In this document: positions 18,167 to 29,526 of the stretch, piece after piece
Position numbering within the stretch: the first letter of the stretch is position 1
How the letters are laid out: each line of letters starts with the position of its first letter
Origin: an uncultured Actinomycetes bacterium
GTDB lineage: Bacteria > Actinomycetota > Actinomycetes > S36-B12 > UBA10799
Length of the DNA stretch: 64,000 nucleotides
NCBI GenBank assembly: GCA_946803585.1
Contig: CAMPEQ010000006.1
Span: 124,001 to 188,000, forward strand
Direction: 5' to 3'
Notes under the pieces: model-generated
What the model was told of the DNA's origin: nothing
The model's database searches: none
Seen by the model: only the letters and a program-made list of their open reading frames with translations
Position numbers and translations under genes: made by a program

Positions 18167-21100
18167 GTGGCAAAAGTCGACCAGTTCGTGCACTTACACG
18201 TGCACACCGAGTATTCGATGCTTGACGGCGCGGCTCGGTTGGGAGATCTCTTCGAGGAGGCCGCGCGACTGGGAATGCCTGCCCTCGCGATTACCGATCA
18301 CGGCAACCTGTTTGGGGCCTACGACTTCTGGAAGCGCGGTAAAGCCGCTGGGGTAAAGCCGATCATCGGGATGGAGGGCTACTACGCCCCGCAGGGTCGG
18401 CGAGAGCAGTCTCCCTTCGACTTCGGTGCCGGTTTCGATGAGGGAACGAACGAGTCGGGCGAGTCGAGTGCTCGTGGTCGACATGCGTACACCCACATGA
18501 CGGTGCTTGCTGAGACGACCGCAGGAATGCACAACCTGTTTCGGCTCTCGTCGTTGGCGAGTATGGAGGGCTACTACCGGCACCCCCGGTTCGACCGCGA
18601 ACTCCTTCAGACCTACGGCCAGGGAATTATTGCGACAACCGGATGTCCGTCGGGTGAGGTGAATCGATGGCTACAAGCGGGTAACTACGACAAGGCACTC
18701 GCTACCGCGGCTGATTACCAGGACATTCTCGGTAAGGGGAACCTCTACTGCGAGCTGATGGATCACGGTATTCCGATCGAGCGCTCATACCGGGAGAACC
18801 TGCTAAAGATCGCGCGAACGCTGGATATGCCGTTGCTGGCCACTAATGATCTGCACTACGTCCGCCAGCAGGATGCCGCCGCGCATGACGTCTTACTCTG
18901 CATCGGAACTCGGTCGATGATCGATGACCCCAAGCGTTTCAAGTTCACCGGTGACCAGTTCTATCTCAAGCCCTCAGTCGAGATGCGATCGCTTTGGGCA
19001 GAGCTACCCGAGGCGTGCGATAACACGCTAGAGATCGCCGAGCGATGCAATGTTGAGTTCAATGACGATGCGAACCTCATGCCTCAGTTCGACGTTCCGC
19101 CGGGGGAGTCAGAGGACTCCTGGCTGGTCAAAGAGGTTGAGCGCGGTTTGGCAAACCGATTCAACGGCAGCGTCCCGGAGCCCCACCGGAAACAAGCACA
19201 GTACGAAGTCGACGTCATGTGCAAGATGGGCTTTCCCGGCTACTTCCTGGTGACCGCAGACCTAGTCAAGTACGCCAAGGACAACGGAATCAGGGTAGGA
19301 CCGGGTCGAGGATCGGCCGCCGGCTCAATCGTGGCGTGGGCGCTTGGGATCACGGAACTTGATCCCATCAAACACGGCTTGTTGTTTGAGCGGTTCCTCA
19401 ACCCCGAGCGGGTCTCCATGCCCGACATTGACATGGACTTCGATGAGCGTCGGCGTGGGGACATGATCCGGTATGCCACGGAGAAGTACGGGACCGAGCG
19501 GGTCGCCCAGATCGTCACCTACGGGTCGATTAAGGCCAAGGCAGCGATTAAGGACTCTGCCCGAGCGCTTGGGCTGCCGTACGCCGTCGGTGACCGGATC
19601 ACTAAGGCGATGCCGCCTGCGGTCATGGGCAAGGACGTACCGCTCGCCGGGATCTTTGATTCGAAGCATCCGCGGTACTCCGAGGCGGGAGAGTTCCGCG
19701 CCCTTTATGACTCCGAGGCAGAGGTCGCAAAGGTAGTAGACACCGCTAAAGGCCTTGAGGGCCTCAAACGGCAGCCGGGAGTCCACGCGGCCGGGGTGAT
19801 TCTGAGTCGAGTTCCGCTACTCGATGTTGTTCCGCTGTGGATGCGCCAACAAGACGGATCGGTCATCACCCAATTCGATATGGGTGTGTGCGAGACGCTG
19901 GGTCTACTCAAGATGGACTTCCTCGGCTTGCGCAACCTGACAGTGATCGATGATTGCCTCAAGGCGATTGAACTCAATCGAGATATCAGGATCATCCCCG
20001 AGGACCTTGAGCTCGATGATCGTCCGGCATACGAGCTGATGGCACGAGGCGACACGCTCGGAGTCTTCCAGCTCGACGGCGGGCCCATGCGTTCGTTGCT
20101 TAAGTCGATGATTCCCGACAGCTTCGAGGACATCTCAGCAGTGCTGGCGCTCTACCGTCCAGGACCGATGGGCGCCAATGCCCACAATGACTACGCCGAT
20201 CGCAAGAACGGTCGCAAGCCGGTGGTGGCGATCCATCCTGAGCTAGCTGACGCGCTCTCAGAGATCCTCGGAGACACCTACGGGCTGATCGTCTACCAAG
20301 AGCAGGTCATGGCGATTGCCCAGCAGTTGGCTGGATATTCGCTCGGTAACGCCGACCTTCTGCGGCGAGCGATGGGTAAGAAGAAGAAGGAGATCCTCGA
20401 CAAAGAATACGTCCCATTCCGTGATGGAATGCTTGCCAATGGTTACTCCGAGGATGCGGTCAAGACACTGTGGGAGATCTTGGTTCCGTTCTCGGACTAC
20501 GCCTTCAATAAGGCCCACACTGCCGGTTACGGGTTGGTCTCCTACTGGACTGCCTACCTCAAGGCGAACTATCCGGCTGAGTACATGGCGGCACTTCTCA
20601 CCAGTGTGAAGGACGACAAAGACAAGAGCGCTATCTATCTCAACGAATGTCGGCGCATGGGTATCAAGGTGCTGCCACCCGATGTCAACGAATCCGATTC
20701 CAACTTCACTGCGACTGGGACCGATATCCGATTTGGGCTATCGGCGATCCGCAATGTTGGTGAGAACGTCGTCGACTCGATTATCCAATCGAGGACCAAG
20801 GAGGGCCGATTCGGTGACTTCAACGACTTCCTCGCCAAGATCGATGTTGGTGCGTGCAACAAGCGAGTCGTTGAATCCCTGGTGAAGGCAGGATCGTTCG
20901 ACTCGTTGGGTCACACTCGCCGAGGTCTGGCCCAGATCCACGCCGAGGCCGTCGATGCCGTCCTGGAGACTAAGCGGGCAGAGGCGATCGGGCAGTTTGA
21001 CCTATTCGCAGCAGCAGATCCCGATGCCCCTGCTGGCGGTGGTTTCGGCTTCGAACGCGCGATCCCGCTCGGCGAGTGGGACAAGACCACACTGCTAGCC

Positions 21101-21742
21101 AATGAGCGAGAGATGCTCGGGCTGTATGTCTCCGACCACCCGCTGAACGGGATCGAGGCGACCCTAAAGGCCGCTACTGACTGTTCGATTGCGGCACTTC
21201 ATGGGGACGAGATCAGTGATGGACGCGTCCTCACCCTCGGTGGACTCGTCACGGGAATCTCTCGAAAGGTCACCAAACGAGGCGATACCTGGGCGATCGT
21301 GGCACTGGAGGATCTCGACGCGTCTGTTGACATCATGGTCTTTCCTAAGGCGTACGCGCTGATGGGCCCGTACTGCTCACAAGATGCTGTTCTGCTGGTC
21401 AAGGGCAGAGTAGATATGAGCGACGATTCCGAGCTGAAGTTCATCGCGATGGAAATTACGATTCCTGACCTCTCCACGGGATCTGACGGTCCCGTGGTGA
21501 TCAGCATTGCGGCTAACCGAATTGTGGAACCTGTCGTCAATAAGCTGAATGAGATTCTGGCTACTCACCCCGGAGCAACCGAGGTCAGGTTAGAAGTTCG
21601 CAACGGAACGCGAACCACCGTGTTGCGCCTCGATGACGCCAAGCGCGTGTCTGCAACTCCGTCGCTGTTCGCCGACTTGAAAGCACTCCTTGGGCCGTCT
21701 TGTTTGGCTGGCTCCTCTGCCAGCGAGTCAGTCTTCGGCTAG
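18167..21742 (+). CDS. dnaE: DNA polymerase III subunit alpha
   Basis: PHP domain (FVHLHVHTEYSMLDGAARL), GPGRGSAAGSIVAWALGIT, MPDIDMDFDERRR. Confidence 0.97.
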   Translation: MAKVDQFVHLHVHTEYSMLDGAARLGDLFEEAARLGMPALAITDHGNLFGAYDFWKRGKAAGVKPIIGMEGYYAPQGRREQSPFDFGAGFDEGTNESGESSARGRHAYTHMTVLAETTAGMHNLFRLSSLASMEGYYRHPRFDRELLQTYGQGIIATTGCPSGEVNRWLQAGNYDKALATAADYQDILGKGNLYCELMDHGIPIERSYRENLLKIARTLDMPLLATNDLHYVRQQDAAAHDVLLCIGTRSMIDDPKRFKFTGDQFYLKPSVEMRSLWAELPEACDNTLEIAERCNVEFNDDANLMPQFDVPPGESEDSWLVKEVERGLANRFNGSVPEPHRKQAQYEVDVMCKMGFPGYFLVTADLVKYAKDNGIRVGPGRGSAAGSIVAWALGITELDPIKHGLLFERFLNPERVSMPDIDMDFDERRRGDMIRYATEKYGTERVAQIVTYGSIKAKAAIKDSARALGLPYAVGDRITKAMPPAVMGKDVPLAGIFDSKHPRYSEAGEFRALYDSEAEVAKVVDTAKGLEGLKRQPGVHAAGVILSRVPLLDVVPLWMRQQDGSVITQFDMGVCETLGLLKMDFLGLRNLTVIDDCLKAIELNRDIRIIPEDLELDDRPAYELMARGDTLGVFQLDGGPMRSLLKSMIPDSFEDISAVLALYRPGPMGANAHNDYADRKNGRKPVVAIHPELADALSEILGDTYGLIVYQEQVMAIAQQLAGYSLGNADLLRRAMGKKKKEILDKEYVPFRDGMLANGYSEDAVKTLWEILVPFSDYAFNKAHTAGYGLVSYWTAYLKANYPAEYMAALLTSVKDDKDKSAIYLNECRRMGIKVLPPDVNESDSNFTATGTDIRFGLSAIRNVGENVVDSIIQSRTKEGRFGDFNDFLAKIDVGACNKRVVESLVKAGSFDSLGHTRRGLAQIHAEAVDAVLETKRAEAIGQFDLFAAADPDAPAGGGFGFERAIPLGEWDKTTLLANEREMLGLYVSDHPLNGIEATLKAATDCSIAALHGDEISDGRVLTLGGLVTGISRKVTKRGDTWAIVALEDLDASVDIMVFPKAYALMGPYCSQDAVLLVKGRVDMSDDSELKFIAMEITIPDLSTGSDGPVVISIAANRIVEPVVNKLNEILATHPGATEVRLEVRNGTRTTVLRLDDAKRVSATPSLFADLKALLGPSCLAGSSASESVFG

Positions 21743-21754
21743 ATCGGGATAGCA

Positions 21755-22360
21755 GTGGCAAGCCCAGTGGATTCAGCATCGGTACGTCAGCTGCCGGATG
21801 AATCTGAGGTGACCTCGCACGAGCGGCGGGTTCGCGTGCGGCGTTCGGCCTATCTACTCGTCGTCGCAGTTGTGCTCGGTATTGTACTCGCGGTTCTATG
21901 GGTCGGGTTTGCACCGCGACCGGAACTTGTCGTTCGTGACGGAGGCGCGTTTTATCAGTCCCTTGCCAACTCAGGGATTGGCATGGACATGACCTTTGCC
22001 GTGATAGCCGCGGGCTGCGGTCTAATCGCCGGCTCGTTGGCTTGTCGACTCACTCGACGCGGGGGTTCCGAGGTCGTACTAGCTGCCGGAGTTGGTGGGC
22101 TGCTGGGATCGGTCCTCGGGTGGCGAATAGGCGAGGCAATCGTCGGTGGTGTTCACGACAACGGCAACATCATTATCCCGGAGATCGCCAACGACCAGAC
22201 GTTTCTGAGCCCACTTCGGCTCTCAGCGATGGGGGTCCTCGGGATATGGCCGCTCGTTGCTGTCGGTGTGATGAGCACCGCATTCGTGTGGCAGTCGTGG
22301 CGGGCCGGACAGCGTGCGAGAGAGATCTCGCAGGAGAGCCTCGACCAGGAAGAATCGTGA
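21755..22360 (+). CDS. Hypothetical membrane protein (DUF2567-like)
   Basis: Four likely TM segments; position after dnaE; resemblance to the actinobacterial DUF2567 type is from memory. Confidence 0.6.
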   Translation: MASPVDSASVRQLPDESEVTSHERRVRVRRSAYLLVVAVVLGIVLAVLWVGFAPRPELVVRDGGAFYQSLANSGIGMDMTFAVIAAGCGLIAGSLACRLTRRGGSEVVLAAGVGGLLGSVLGWRIGEAIVGGVHDNGNIIIPEIANDQTFLSPLRLSAMGVLGIWPLVAVGVMSTAFVWQSWRAGQRAREISQESLDQEES

Positions 22361-22398
22361 CTCACGAATCCCTATCGCACTAGACCGGTGGCCGATAT

Positions 22399-22426
22399 GA
22401 CTGGATCAGCGTTAACGGATCCAGTC
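22399..22426. terminator. Probable bidirectional terminator between convergent DUF2567-like gene and ybaK
   Basis: Perfect 9-bp inverted repeat GACTGGATC / GATCCAGTC flanking agcgttaacg; overlaps the ybaK stop codon. Confidence 0.5.
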
Positions 22427-22915
22427 CTGGCGGGTAATGGGAGCTGTTCTCGCGCTGGTCGCGGAGACCAGATCGGTTGGAGACAGTTCTATGACGAACC
22501 CTGGCTCCCCGGCGCTGACAAAGACGGTCCGATAGTCCAGCGCGGTGATATCGATGACTGCCGCGATGAACTTGCGCATCCCTAACGGACTCACCGACTC
22601 AGCAGGGTAACCAGTCGCCTTCTTAGTGCTGTCGGGGTCGAGGGCGCTCGCGCGCGGTACCCCGACGGCGGCGGCAGCCGCTAGGAGGTCGAGTTGAGCA
22701 GCGATCGGTACCAGCAAGCTCAGCGGCAGCCCCGCTGCGTCGACGATCTGAGTACGGAACACGCGCCTTGGGTGGTCAAAGGCGTCGATCGGAAGCGATT
22801 CACCCTCAGTTGCTAACGGGGTCGCTACATCGTATTGGTGTATGGCGTAAGGAATCGCGGAATCGCTCAGAAAATCTGTCGCGCGGGTCTCGATCGCCGC
22901 AGCTTCCTTCGCCAT
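22412..22915 (-). CDS. ybaK: YbaK/EbsC-family aminoacyl-tRNA deacylase
   Basis: RVFRTQIVDAAGLPLSLLVPIAAQLDL, KKATGYPAESVSPLGMRK, VFVSAGEPGFVIELSPTDL motifs. Confidence 0.85.
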   Translation of the reverse strand: MAKEAAAIETRATDFLSDSAIPYAIHQYDVATPLATEGESLPIDAFDHPRRVFRTQIVDAAGLPLSLLVPIAAQLDLLAAAAAVGVPRASALDPDSTKKATGYPAESVSPLGMRKFIAAVIDITALDYRTVFVSAGEPGFVIELSPTDLVSATSARTAPITRQDWIR

Positions 22916-22977
22916 AGGAACACGTTAGCCGGGCAATGCGCCGCGAGCGCGCTAGGCATCGACCGTACGATAGGTAG

Positions 22978-24297
22978 GTGATGAAAATGCTGGACCTACG
23001 GGAGCACAAGGGTGATCCGAGGTCACTGATTCCCCGAGCTGAAGTCGACGTCGCATCTGCCGAGGCTGTTGCCCAGGCGATCATCGATGAAGTGCGTCAA
23101 GGTGGCGAGTCGGCGGTGCTTGATATCGGCGAGCGAATCGACCGAGTGCGGCCGCTGGAGCTGCGGGTACCTGCGAGGGTTATGGATGACGCCCTCGCTA
23201 GCTTGGACCCTGAAGTCCGGGCTAGTTTGACCGAAGCTATCCGACGTGTTCGGCAAACCCATAGCGATCAGATTCCTGCACCCCATATCACCGAGCTAGC
23301 CCCCGGCGCGACTGTCGCGCAACGCTGGGTTCCGGTGGACAGAGTCGGGCTCTACGTTCCTGGCGGTCGGGCCGTCTATCCATCCAGCGTCGTCATGAAC
23401 GTGGTGCCTGCTCAGCTAGCCGGGGTTCAATCGATCGCGATCGCCTCGCCTCCCCAGCCAGACTTTGACGGGTGGCCGCACCCGACGATCTTGGCTGCGG
23501 CTCGATTGCTCGGTATCAACGAGGTCTACGCGACGGGCGGGGCTCAAGCAATTGCTTGGTTCGCGTTTGGCTCGGGCGAACCAGGCGAGCAGTCCTGCGC
23601 ACCGGTCTCGCTGGTGACGGGTCCGGGCAACATCTATGTCACGGCTGCCAAGCGACTACTCCGTGGCCGGATGGGGATCGATTCGGAGGCCGGCCCCACT
23701 GAGATTATGGTGCTTGCCGACGACTCGGCCGACCCAGTTCACGTCGCAGCCGATCTAATCAGCCAGGCTGAACACGATGTCGTTGCCGCATCGGTGCTCG
23801 TCACCGATAGCGAGGCGTTGGCCGCAGCGGTGCAGCGTGAGCTGCCACGGCTGACCACGGCGACTAAACACAGCGAGCGGATTACCGAGGCGCTCACTGG
23901 CACACAAAGCGCTATCGTGCTGGTTCGAGATCTTGACCAGGGAATGGAGATCGTCAATATCTACGGGGCTGAGCACCTCGAGATCCAAACCCGCGACGCA
24001 GGCGTAGTGGCTTCACGCGTTCGTAACGCCGGGGCCGTGTTCGTAGGCCCGTGGTCACCGGTCTCGTTGGGGGACTACTGCGCTGGATCGAATCACGTTC
24101 TTCCGACCGGCGGCTGCGCGTGCTTCTCTTCCGGGCTCTCGGTCTATAGCTTTCTTCGGTCGATTCAGGTAATCGACTACTCCGAACAGGCTCTAGCTGA
24201 CGTCGCACAGGATGTCGAAGTACTAAGCGCGGCCGAAGATCTACCAGCGCACGGTCAGGCAGTTACTGTTCGGCGGCGGGGCCGAGGCGGCCAGTGA
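22978..24297 (+). CDS. hisD: Histidinol dehydrogenase
   Basis: [48 protein letters not shown] motifs. Confidence 0.97.
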   Translation: MMKMLDLREHKGDPRSLIPRAEVDVASAEAVAQAIIDEVRQGGESAVLDIGERIDRVRPLELRVPARVMDDALASLDPEVRASLTEAIRRVRQTHSDQIPAPHITELAPGATVAQRWVPVDRVGLYVPGGRAVYPSSVVMNVVPAQLAGVQSIAIASPPQPDFDGWPHPTILAAARLLGINEVYATGGAQAIAWFAFGSGEPGEQSCAPVSLVTGPGNIYVTAAKRLLRGRMGIDSEAGPTEIMVLADDSADPVHVAADLISQAEHDVVAASVLVTDSEALAAAVQRELPRLTTATKHSERITEALTGTQSAIVLVRDLDQGMEIVNIYGAEHLEIQTRDAGVVASRVRNAGAVFVGPWSPVSLGDYCAGSNHVLPTGGCACFSSGLSVYSFLRSIQVIDYSEQALADVAQDVEVLSAAEDLPAHGQAVTVRRRGRGGQ

Positions 24298-25433
24298 AGT
24301 CTGCCGGGTTAAGCGTTGAAGATCTACCTATCCGTGACGAGCTGCGCGGGGTTGTGGCCTATGGTGCACCGCAACTCGATGTGCCAGTCCGGCTGAACAC
24401 GAACGAGAACCCTCACCCTCCCAGCGAGCAAGTCGTTGCGGCAATTTCCGCAGAACTCTTGAAGGAGATAGGCAACCTGCAGCGCTACCCGGATCGGGAC
24501 GCCCAGCAGCTGCGGGGTTCCCTGGCCGAGTACCTCTCACGGAGCACCGGTGTGGAGTTGACGGCTGCGAATGTTTGGGCAGCAAATGGCAGCAACGAGA
24601 TCCTTGCGCAGTTATTGGCGCTCTTTGCCGGTCCAGGTCGTAGCGTGCTCGGATTCGAGCCAACCTATTCAATGCATTCGATCATCTCGCGCGGCGCAAA
24701 TACCTACTACCGGGATGTGCCGCGTGCGACGGATTTCACTATCAACACAGTCGCAGCGCGTGCTGCAATTGCAGAGCAGCCTGCCGCTATTACTTTCATC
24801 TGTTCACCAAATAACCCGACCGGTACGGCCGTGGAATTGCGCACGATAGCTGAGATCTACGACGCCGTGACCGCACACGAGCTGGGCGTCGTTGTCGTCG
24901 ATGAGGCCTACGCGGAGTTCAGCAACGCACCGTCGGCAGTCGAACTGCTTCCTGGCCGTCCACGGCTGATTGTCACGCGAACCATGAGTAAGGCGTTTGC
25001 CTTCGCGGGGGCGCGGGTCGGATATCTGGCGGCTGATCCCAGCGTGGTCGAGGCGATTGGGCGAGTTCGTTTGCCCTACCATCTGTCGTCGCTCACGCAG
25101 GCAGCCGCGCGGGCAGCCTTAGCTCACTCCACGGACCTGCAGTCTGCGGTAGATGATCTGAAGGTCCAACGCGACCGGATCGTCGTGACTGCTCGAGAGT
25201 TAGGTCTGGTCGTAGCCGATAGTGATGCAAACTTTGTGTTGATTGGCGGGTTCGGAGACCAAGCCAGAGCGTGGCAGGCGCTACTCGATCTGGGTGTCTT
25301 GGTCAGAGACGTTGGGTTGCCTGGTTGGCTGCGCGTGACAGCGGGTACACCGACGGAGACTGATGCCTTCCTCACAGCACTTGCTGCCGTAGTGGGAGAC
25401 TTGAGCCCGATAGCGCCAGATCCCCTCCGATAG
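24294..25433 (+). CDS. hisC: Histidinol-phosphate aminotransferase
   Basis: Class I/II aminotransferase ([20 protein letters not shown]-like [25 protein letters not shown]). Confidence 0.96.
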   Translation: MKSAGLSVEDLPIRDELRGVVAYGAPQLDVPVRLNTNENPHPPSEQVVAAISAELLKEIGNLQRYPDRDAQQLRGSLAEYLSRSTGVELTAANVWAANGSNEILAQLLALFAGPGRSVLGFEPTYSMHSIISRGANTYYRDVPRATDFTINTVAARAAIAEQPAAITFICSPNNPTGTAVELRTIAEIYDAVTAHELGVVVVDEAYAEFSNAPSAVELLPGRPRLIVTRTMSKAFAFAGARVGYLAADPSVVEAIGRVRLPYHLSSLTQAAARAALAHSTDLQSAVDDLKVQRDRIVVTARELGLVVADSDANFVLIGGFGDQARAWQALLDLGVLVRDVGLPGWLRVTAGTPTETDAFLTALAAVVGDLSPIAPDPLR

Positions 25434-25462
25434 TTTAGTGACCACCCGCACAGGAGAACAGA

Positions 25463-26050
25463 ATGAGCCGTACGGCACGAATCGCTCGTACTACCAAAGA
25501 GAGCGACGTCCTCGTTGAGCTAGATCTCGACGGGACCGGGCAGGTTGAGGTCAGCACTGGAGTGCCGTTCTATGACCACATGCTGAGCCAACTAGGCAAG
25601 CACGGTGGTTTCGATCTCACCGCTGTGACCAAGGGAGATCTTGACGTCGACGCCCACCACACGGTGGAGGACACCTCCCTAGCCTTCGGAGCTGCATTGC
25701 GCGAGGCGCTTGGCGACAAAGCTGGGATCCGCCGCTTTGGCGACTCGCTCGTGCCCCTCGATGAGGCCTTGGTGCAATCGGCCGTTGACCTCTCAGGTCG
25801 TCCGTACCTCGTCCATGAGGAGCCTGAGCTCATCGAATTGATCGGTACTTACGACACAACCTTGACCCGCCACATCTGGGAGTCAATCTCGGCCTCCGCG
25901 CAAATTTGCCTACACATCCGAGTGATCACCGGTCGCAATGCCCACCACATCGTGGAGGCGCAGTTCAAATCTGTCGCCCGCGCGATGCGTGATGCAGTCG
26001 CGCTCGATTCCCGGGTTGCTGGGGTTCCATCGACCAAGGGAACGCTGTAG
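25463..26050 (+). CDS. hisB: Imidazoleglycerol-phosphate dehydratase
   Basis: GVPFYDHMLSQLGKHGGFDL, DAHHTVEDTSLAFGAAL, GRNAHHIVEAQFKS; SD aggag upstream. Confidence 0.97.
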   Translation: MSRTARIARTTKESDVLVELDLDGTGQVEVSTGVPFYDHMLSQLGKHGGFDLTAVTKGDLDVDAHHTVEDTSLAFGAALREALGDKAGIRRFGDSLVPLDEALVQSAVDLSGRPYLVHEEPELIELIGTYDTTLTRHIWESISASAQICLHIRVITGRNAHHIVEAQFKSVARAMRDAVALDSRVAGVPSTKGTL

Positions 26051-26053
26051 CTC

Positions 26054-26212
26054 ATGGCATCTGTGTGGCCAATCATGATGCTCGCGCTCTGTGGGTTCTT
26101 CATCGGCGGCGTCGTGTCTGCCTATAAGGCGAAGATTCCGTTATTGGCTGTGCTGGCTGGGATTGCGGCAATCCTGTGCTTTGTCGCGGCCGTAGTGTGG
26201 TGGGACGTCTAG
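26054..26212 (+). CDS. Small (52 aa) two-TM membrane protein between hisB and hisH
   Basis: ATG 26054 to TAG 26212, [52 protein letters not shown]; below the ORF-track cutoff; starts 3 nt after the hisB stop. Confidence 0.75.
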   Translation: MASVWPIMMLALCGFFIGGVVSAYKAKIPLLAVLAGIAAILCFVAAVVWWDV

Positions 26213-26214
26213 CT

Positions 26215-26853
26215 ATGACCTCTCCAGCCGTTGTCCTTTTTGACTATGGGTCAGGGAATCTTCATTCCGCGCGTCGAGCGCTCGAGCGGGCTGGTGCTCG
26301 CGTTGAGGTGACCTCCGATCGCGAGCGGGCAGTTAATGCCGACGGTCTTGTTGTGCCCGGTGTCGGCGCGTTTGCTGCCTGTATGGCAGGGCTCAGTGGC
26401 GCGGAGGGACCGTGGATCATTGATCAGCGACTAAGCGGCGGACGGCCTGTCTTGGGGATATGTGTTGGTATGCAGGTGCTGTTTGAGCGCGGGGTCGAAC
26501 ACGACGTTGATACTGCTGGCTGCGACCAGTGGCCAGGGGTAGTCGACAAGCTCACAGCTGCCGTATTACCCCATATGGGCTGGAACACCGTCGACGCTCC
26601 GAAGGATTCCCGCCTATTCCAGGGGATCGCCGACGAGCGCTTCTACTTTGTTCACTCGTACGCGGCCCGCACCTGGGAACTCGATTCCTTCTCTGGTCCC
26701 ACCCAAGATCCGCTTATTACCTGGGCCACCCACGGGGAACCATTCGTGGCGGCCGTCGAGAACGGCCCCCTGGTTGCCACCCAGTTCCACCCGGAGAAGT
26801 CGGGGGAAGCGGGTACTGCGCTGCTACGCAACTGGCTGACAATGTTGGGATAG
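26215..26853 (+). CDS. hisH: Imidazole glycerol phosphate synthase, glutaminase subunit HisH
   Basis: [50 protein letters not shown]; start ATG 26215 preferred over 26176. Confidence 0.96.
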   Translation: MTSPAVVLFDYGSGNLHSARRALERAGARVEVTSDRERAVNADGLVVPGVGAFAACMAGLSGAEGPWIIDQRLSGGRPVLGICVGMQVLFERGVEHDVDTAGCDQWPGVVDKLTAAVLPHMGWNTVDAPKDSRLFQGIADERFYFVHSYAARTWELDSFSGPTQDPLITWATHGEPFVAAVENGPLVATQFHPEKSGEAGTALLRNWLTMLG

Positions 26854-26868
26854 AAGTAGGGTTATCGC

Positions 26869-27654
26869 GTGACCCTAGAACTCTTACCGGCGGTAGACGT
26901 TGCCGATGGCCAAGCTGTCCGACTCGTACAAGGCGAAGCCGGATCCGAGACAACCTACGGCGATCCGCTGACTGCCGCATTAGCGTGGCAGGAACAGGGC
27001 GCGCAGTGGGTGCACCTCGTCGACCTCGATGCGGCGTTCGGTCGGGGAAGTAACCGGGAACTATTGGCTCGAGTCGTCGGTGAGCTTGATATCGCGGTAG
27101 AGCTCTCTGGCGGTATCCGCGATGACGAATCGCTGGCTGCGGCATTGGCTACCGGGTGTCGGCGCGTCAATATCGGGACCGCGGCACTTGAGAACCCGCA
27201 ATGGTGTGCACAGGTTATTGCGGAGCATGGCGACAAGATCGCTATCGGGCTCGATGTGCGTGGCACCACGTTGGCTGCGCGAGGTTGGACCGAATCAGGT
27301 GGTGAGCTTTTCGAGACCATCGAGCGACTGGATTCGGAAGGCTGCGCACGGTACGTCGTCACCGACGTCAACAAAGACGGAACGCTGCAGGGCCCAAACA
27401 TCCACCTGCTCCACCGAGTCTGCAAAGCGACCGACCGCCCGGTTGTTGCCAGCGGTGGGATCTCCAGCCTGGAGGATATTCACGCGGTGGCGGAGTTGGT
27501 CTCGCACGGAGTCGAAGGGCTGATCATCGGTAAGGCCCTGTATGCCGGTGCGTTCACATTGCCCGAGGCATTAGCTGCAGTTGCCCCCCACATTGACTTC
27601 ATGAACTCGCTGCTTAGCGGTCGTCCACCGGCCGACTTCCCGGAAGCGGAGTAG
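26869..27654 (+). CDS. priA (hisA): HisA/PriA-type (beta/alpha)8 isomerase (likely bifunctional HisA/TrpF)
   Basis: [62 protein letters not shown]; actinobacterial PriA-like; no trpF in the window. Confidence 0.92.
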   Translation: MTLELLPAVDVADGQAVRLVQGEAGSETTYGDPLTAALAWQEQGAQWVHLVDLDAAFGRGSNRELLARVVGELDIAVELSGGIRDDESLAAALATGCRRVNIGTAALENPQWCAQVIAEHGDKIAIGLDVRGTTLAARGWTESGGELFETIERLDSEGCARYVVTDVNKDGTLQGPNIHLLHRVCKATDRPVVASGGISSLEDIHAVAELVSHGVEGLIIGKALYAGAFTLPEALAAVAPHIDFMNSLLSGRPPADFPEAE

Positions 27655-27659
27655 TCCCG

Positions 27660-28445
27660 GTGACCCTGTCGGTTCGGGTTATTCCGTGTTTGGACGTAGA
27701 CAACGGTCGGGTAGTTAAGGGAGTCAACTTCCTCAACCTGACCGACGCTGGGGACCCAGTGGAGTTGGCGCGGACCTATGACGCCGCCGGAGCCGACGAG
27801 CTGATCTTTCTCGACATCACAGCGAGTAGTTCGGATCGCTCGACGACCTACGAGATTGTCTCGCGGACAGCGGAGCAAGTGTTCATTCCCCTGACAGTAG
27901 GTGGTGGAGTTCGGACGGTCGATGACGTTGACCGACTTCTGCGGGCGGGAGCCGACAAGGTAGGGATCAACACCGCGGCGATCGCTCGCCCAGAGTTCCT
28001 TACTGAGGCAGCCGGGCGGTTTGGCTCACAGTGCATTGTCTTGTCGGTAGATGCGCGACGGACGCAGGGGGAGCAAAACACCGCTTCTGGCTTCGAGGTC
28101 ACCACTCACGGCGGCCGGGTAGGGACCGGAATTGATGCCGTGCAGTGGGCAGCGCGCGGTGCGGAGCTTGGCGCTGGGGAGATCCTCCTGAACTCGATGG
28201 ATGCCGACGGCACCAAAGATGGCTTCGATACAGAACTGATCCGGCTAGTTCGCGCAGTCGTGTCGGTTCCGGTCATCGCCAGCGGCGGCGCTGGATCAGT
28301 CGGGGACTTCCCGCCGGCAGTGCACGCTGGCGCTGATGCGGTCCTCGCGGCGAGCGTCTTTCACTTCGGTGAGATCACCATCCCGCAGGTCAAGGGCGCG
28401 CTGGCGCAGGCGGGCTATCCAATCAGGTCAATTGATGGGGTCTAA
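27660..28445 (+). CDS. hisF: Imidazole glycerol phosphate synthase, cyclase subunit HisF
   Basis: [56 protein letters not shown]. Confidence 0.97.
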   Translation: MTLSVRVIPCLDVDNGRVVKGVNFLNLTDAGDPVELARTYDAAGADELIFLDITASSSDRSTTYEIVSRTAEQVFIPLTVGGGVRTVDDVDRLLRAGADKVGINTAAIARPEFLTEAAGRFGSQCIVLSVDARRTQGEQNTASGFEVTTHGGRVGTGIDAVQWAARGAELGAGEILLNSMDADGTKDGFDTELIRLVRAVVSVPVIASGGAGSVGDFPPAVHAGADAVLAASVFHFGEITIPQVKGALAQAGYPIRSIDGV

Positions 28446-29089
28446 ACGCTGAGGTCGGAGCCGTTGAGGGCCCGAATGGCATCCGGGTCGCCGGAGATCT
28501 CTACACGTGCGGCATCTCTGCGCCCGAATGCGAACATGAGTAGCTCTGCCGCGGGGCCGCTAATCGTCACGGATGTCTCGCCTTCCTTCACCGTCTTTCG
28601 AACGGGTGCGTCGACATCGGTGCGCTGCATGACGACTCCGGTGGGAACCTTCCTAAGGAGCATTGACGAGCGCTTACTCACGATCGACCAAAGCGAGTTT
28701 CTGAACCGAACAGGTAGGTCCCGAGGCTGCCAATCCGGTGCTGCCCGACGGACATCCTCGAGGTGGATGAAGTACTCGCCGGTATTGAGCAGTTCATCAG
28801 CCTTGGGCAGACTGAATGCAGAGAATCGTGGAGGGCCAGTACGCACTGCGGAGACCAAATCGGTCCACGGTCGCTCGCTTGCTCGGTCCTGGACACGTTC
28901 ACCCCAGCCGCTAAAAGCGGGGATGACAATACCTAGCGCGGCGTCAGGGCGTGCCTCGCGAACCACAAGGTGGGCAGCTAGATCACGGGTCGTCCAACCC
29001 TCACAAAGCGTTGGTGCATCGGGTCCGATCTCGTCGAAGAGGTCGCTGATGTTCTCTCGCTCTTGCTGTGCCCAGCTTTTTGACGTCAC
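28442..29089 (-). CDS. TIGR03085/mycothiol maleylpyruvate isomerase-like (DinB-like) metal-binding protein
   Basis: [38 protein letters not shown] 29089 proposed as start (ORF track has TTG 29107). Confidence 0.8.
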   Translation of the reverse strand: MTSKSWAQQERENISDLFDEIGPDAPTLCEGWTTRDLAAHLVVREARPDAALGIVIPAFSGWGERVQDRASERPWTDLVSAVRTGPPRFSAFSLPKADELLNTGEYFIHLEDVRRAAPDWQPRDLPVRFRNSLWSIVSKRSSMLLRKVPTGVVMQRTDVDAPVRKTVKEGETSVTISGPAAELLMFAFGRRDAARVEISGDPDAIRALNGSDLSV

Positions 29090-29130
29090 ACGCGACACAA
29101 TACGCAACGTCGAGAAGGCACAATGGGCAC

Positions 29131-29526
29131 ATGCCGGCTAGCGAACCTGGGGTTGACCCCGCAACGACTGACGACGCAGTAGATGTCTTCGTTTCCACGT
29201 TGCGATTCGACAAGGACAACCTTATTCCCGCGATTGCCCAGCAGTTCGATACTGGTGAGGTGCTCATGCTCGCGTGGATGAACCCGAGCGCGGTGCGCGA
29301 GACGTTGCGTAGCGGACGAGCGACCTACTGGTCCCGTAGTCGTGGGGAGCTGTGGCGAAAAGGCGACACGTCAGGCAATGCTCAGTACGTTCACCAGGTC
29401 TCCAGGGACTGCGATTCTGACGCACTATTGGTCGCTGTTGATTCGACAGGCCCGGCATGTCATACCGGACGACGGTCATGTTTTGACACCGAAGTTATTC
29501 CCGCTGCAGGAGAGCACCTTGACTAG
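29131..29526 (+). CDS. hisI: Phosphoribosyl-AMP cyclohydrolase
   Basis: EVLMLAWMNPSAVRETLRSGRATYWSRSRGELWRKGDTSGN, CDSDALLVAVDSTGPACHTGRRSCF; start ATG 29131. Confidence 0.96.
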   Translation: MPASEPGVDPATTDDAVDVFVSTLRFDKDNLIPAIAQQFDTGEVLMLAWMNPSAVRETLRSGRATYWSRSRGELWRKGDTSGNAQYVHQVSRDCDSDALLVAVDSTGPACHTGRRSCFDTEVIPAAGEHLD

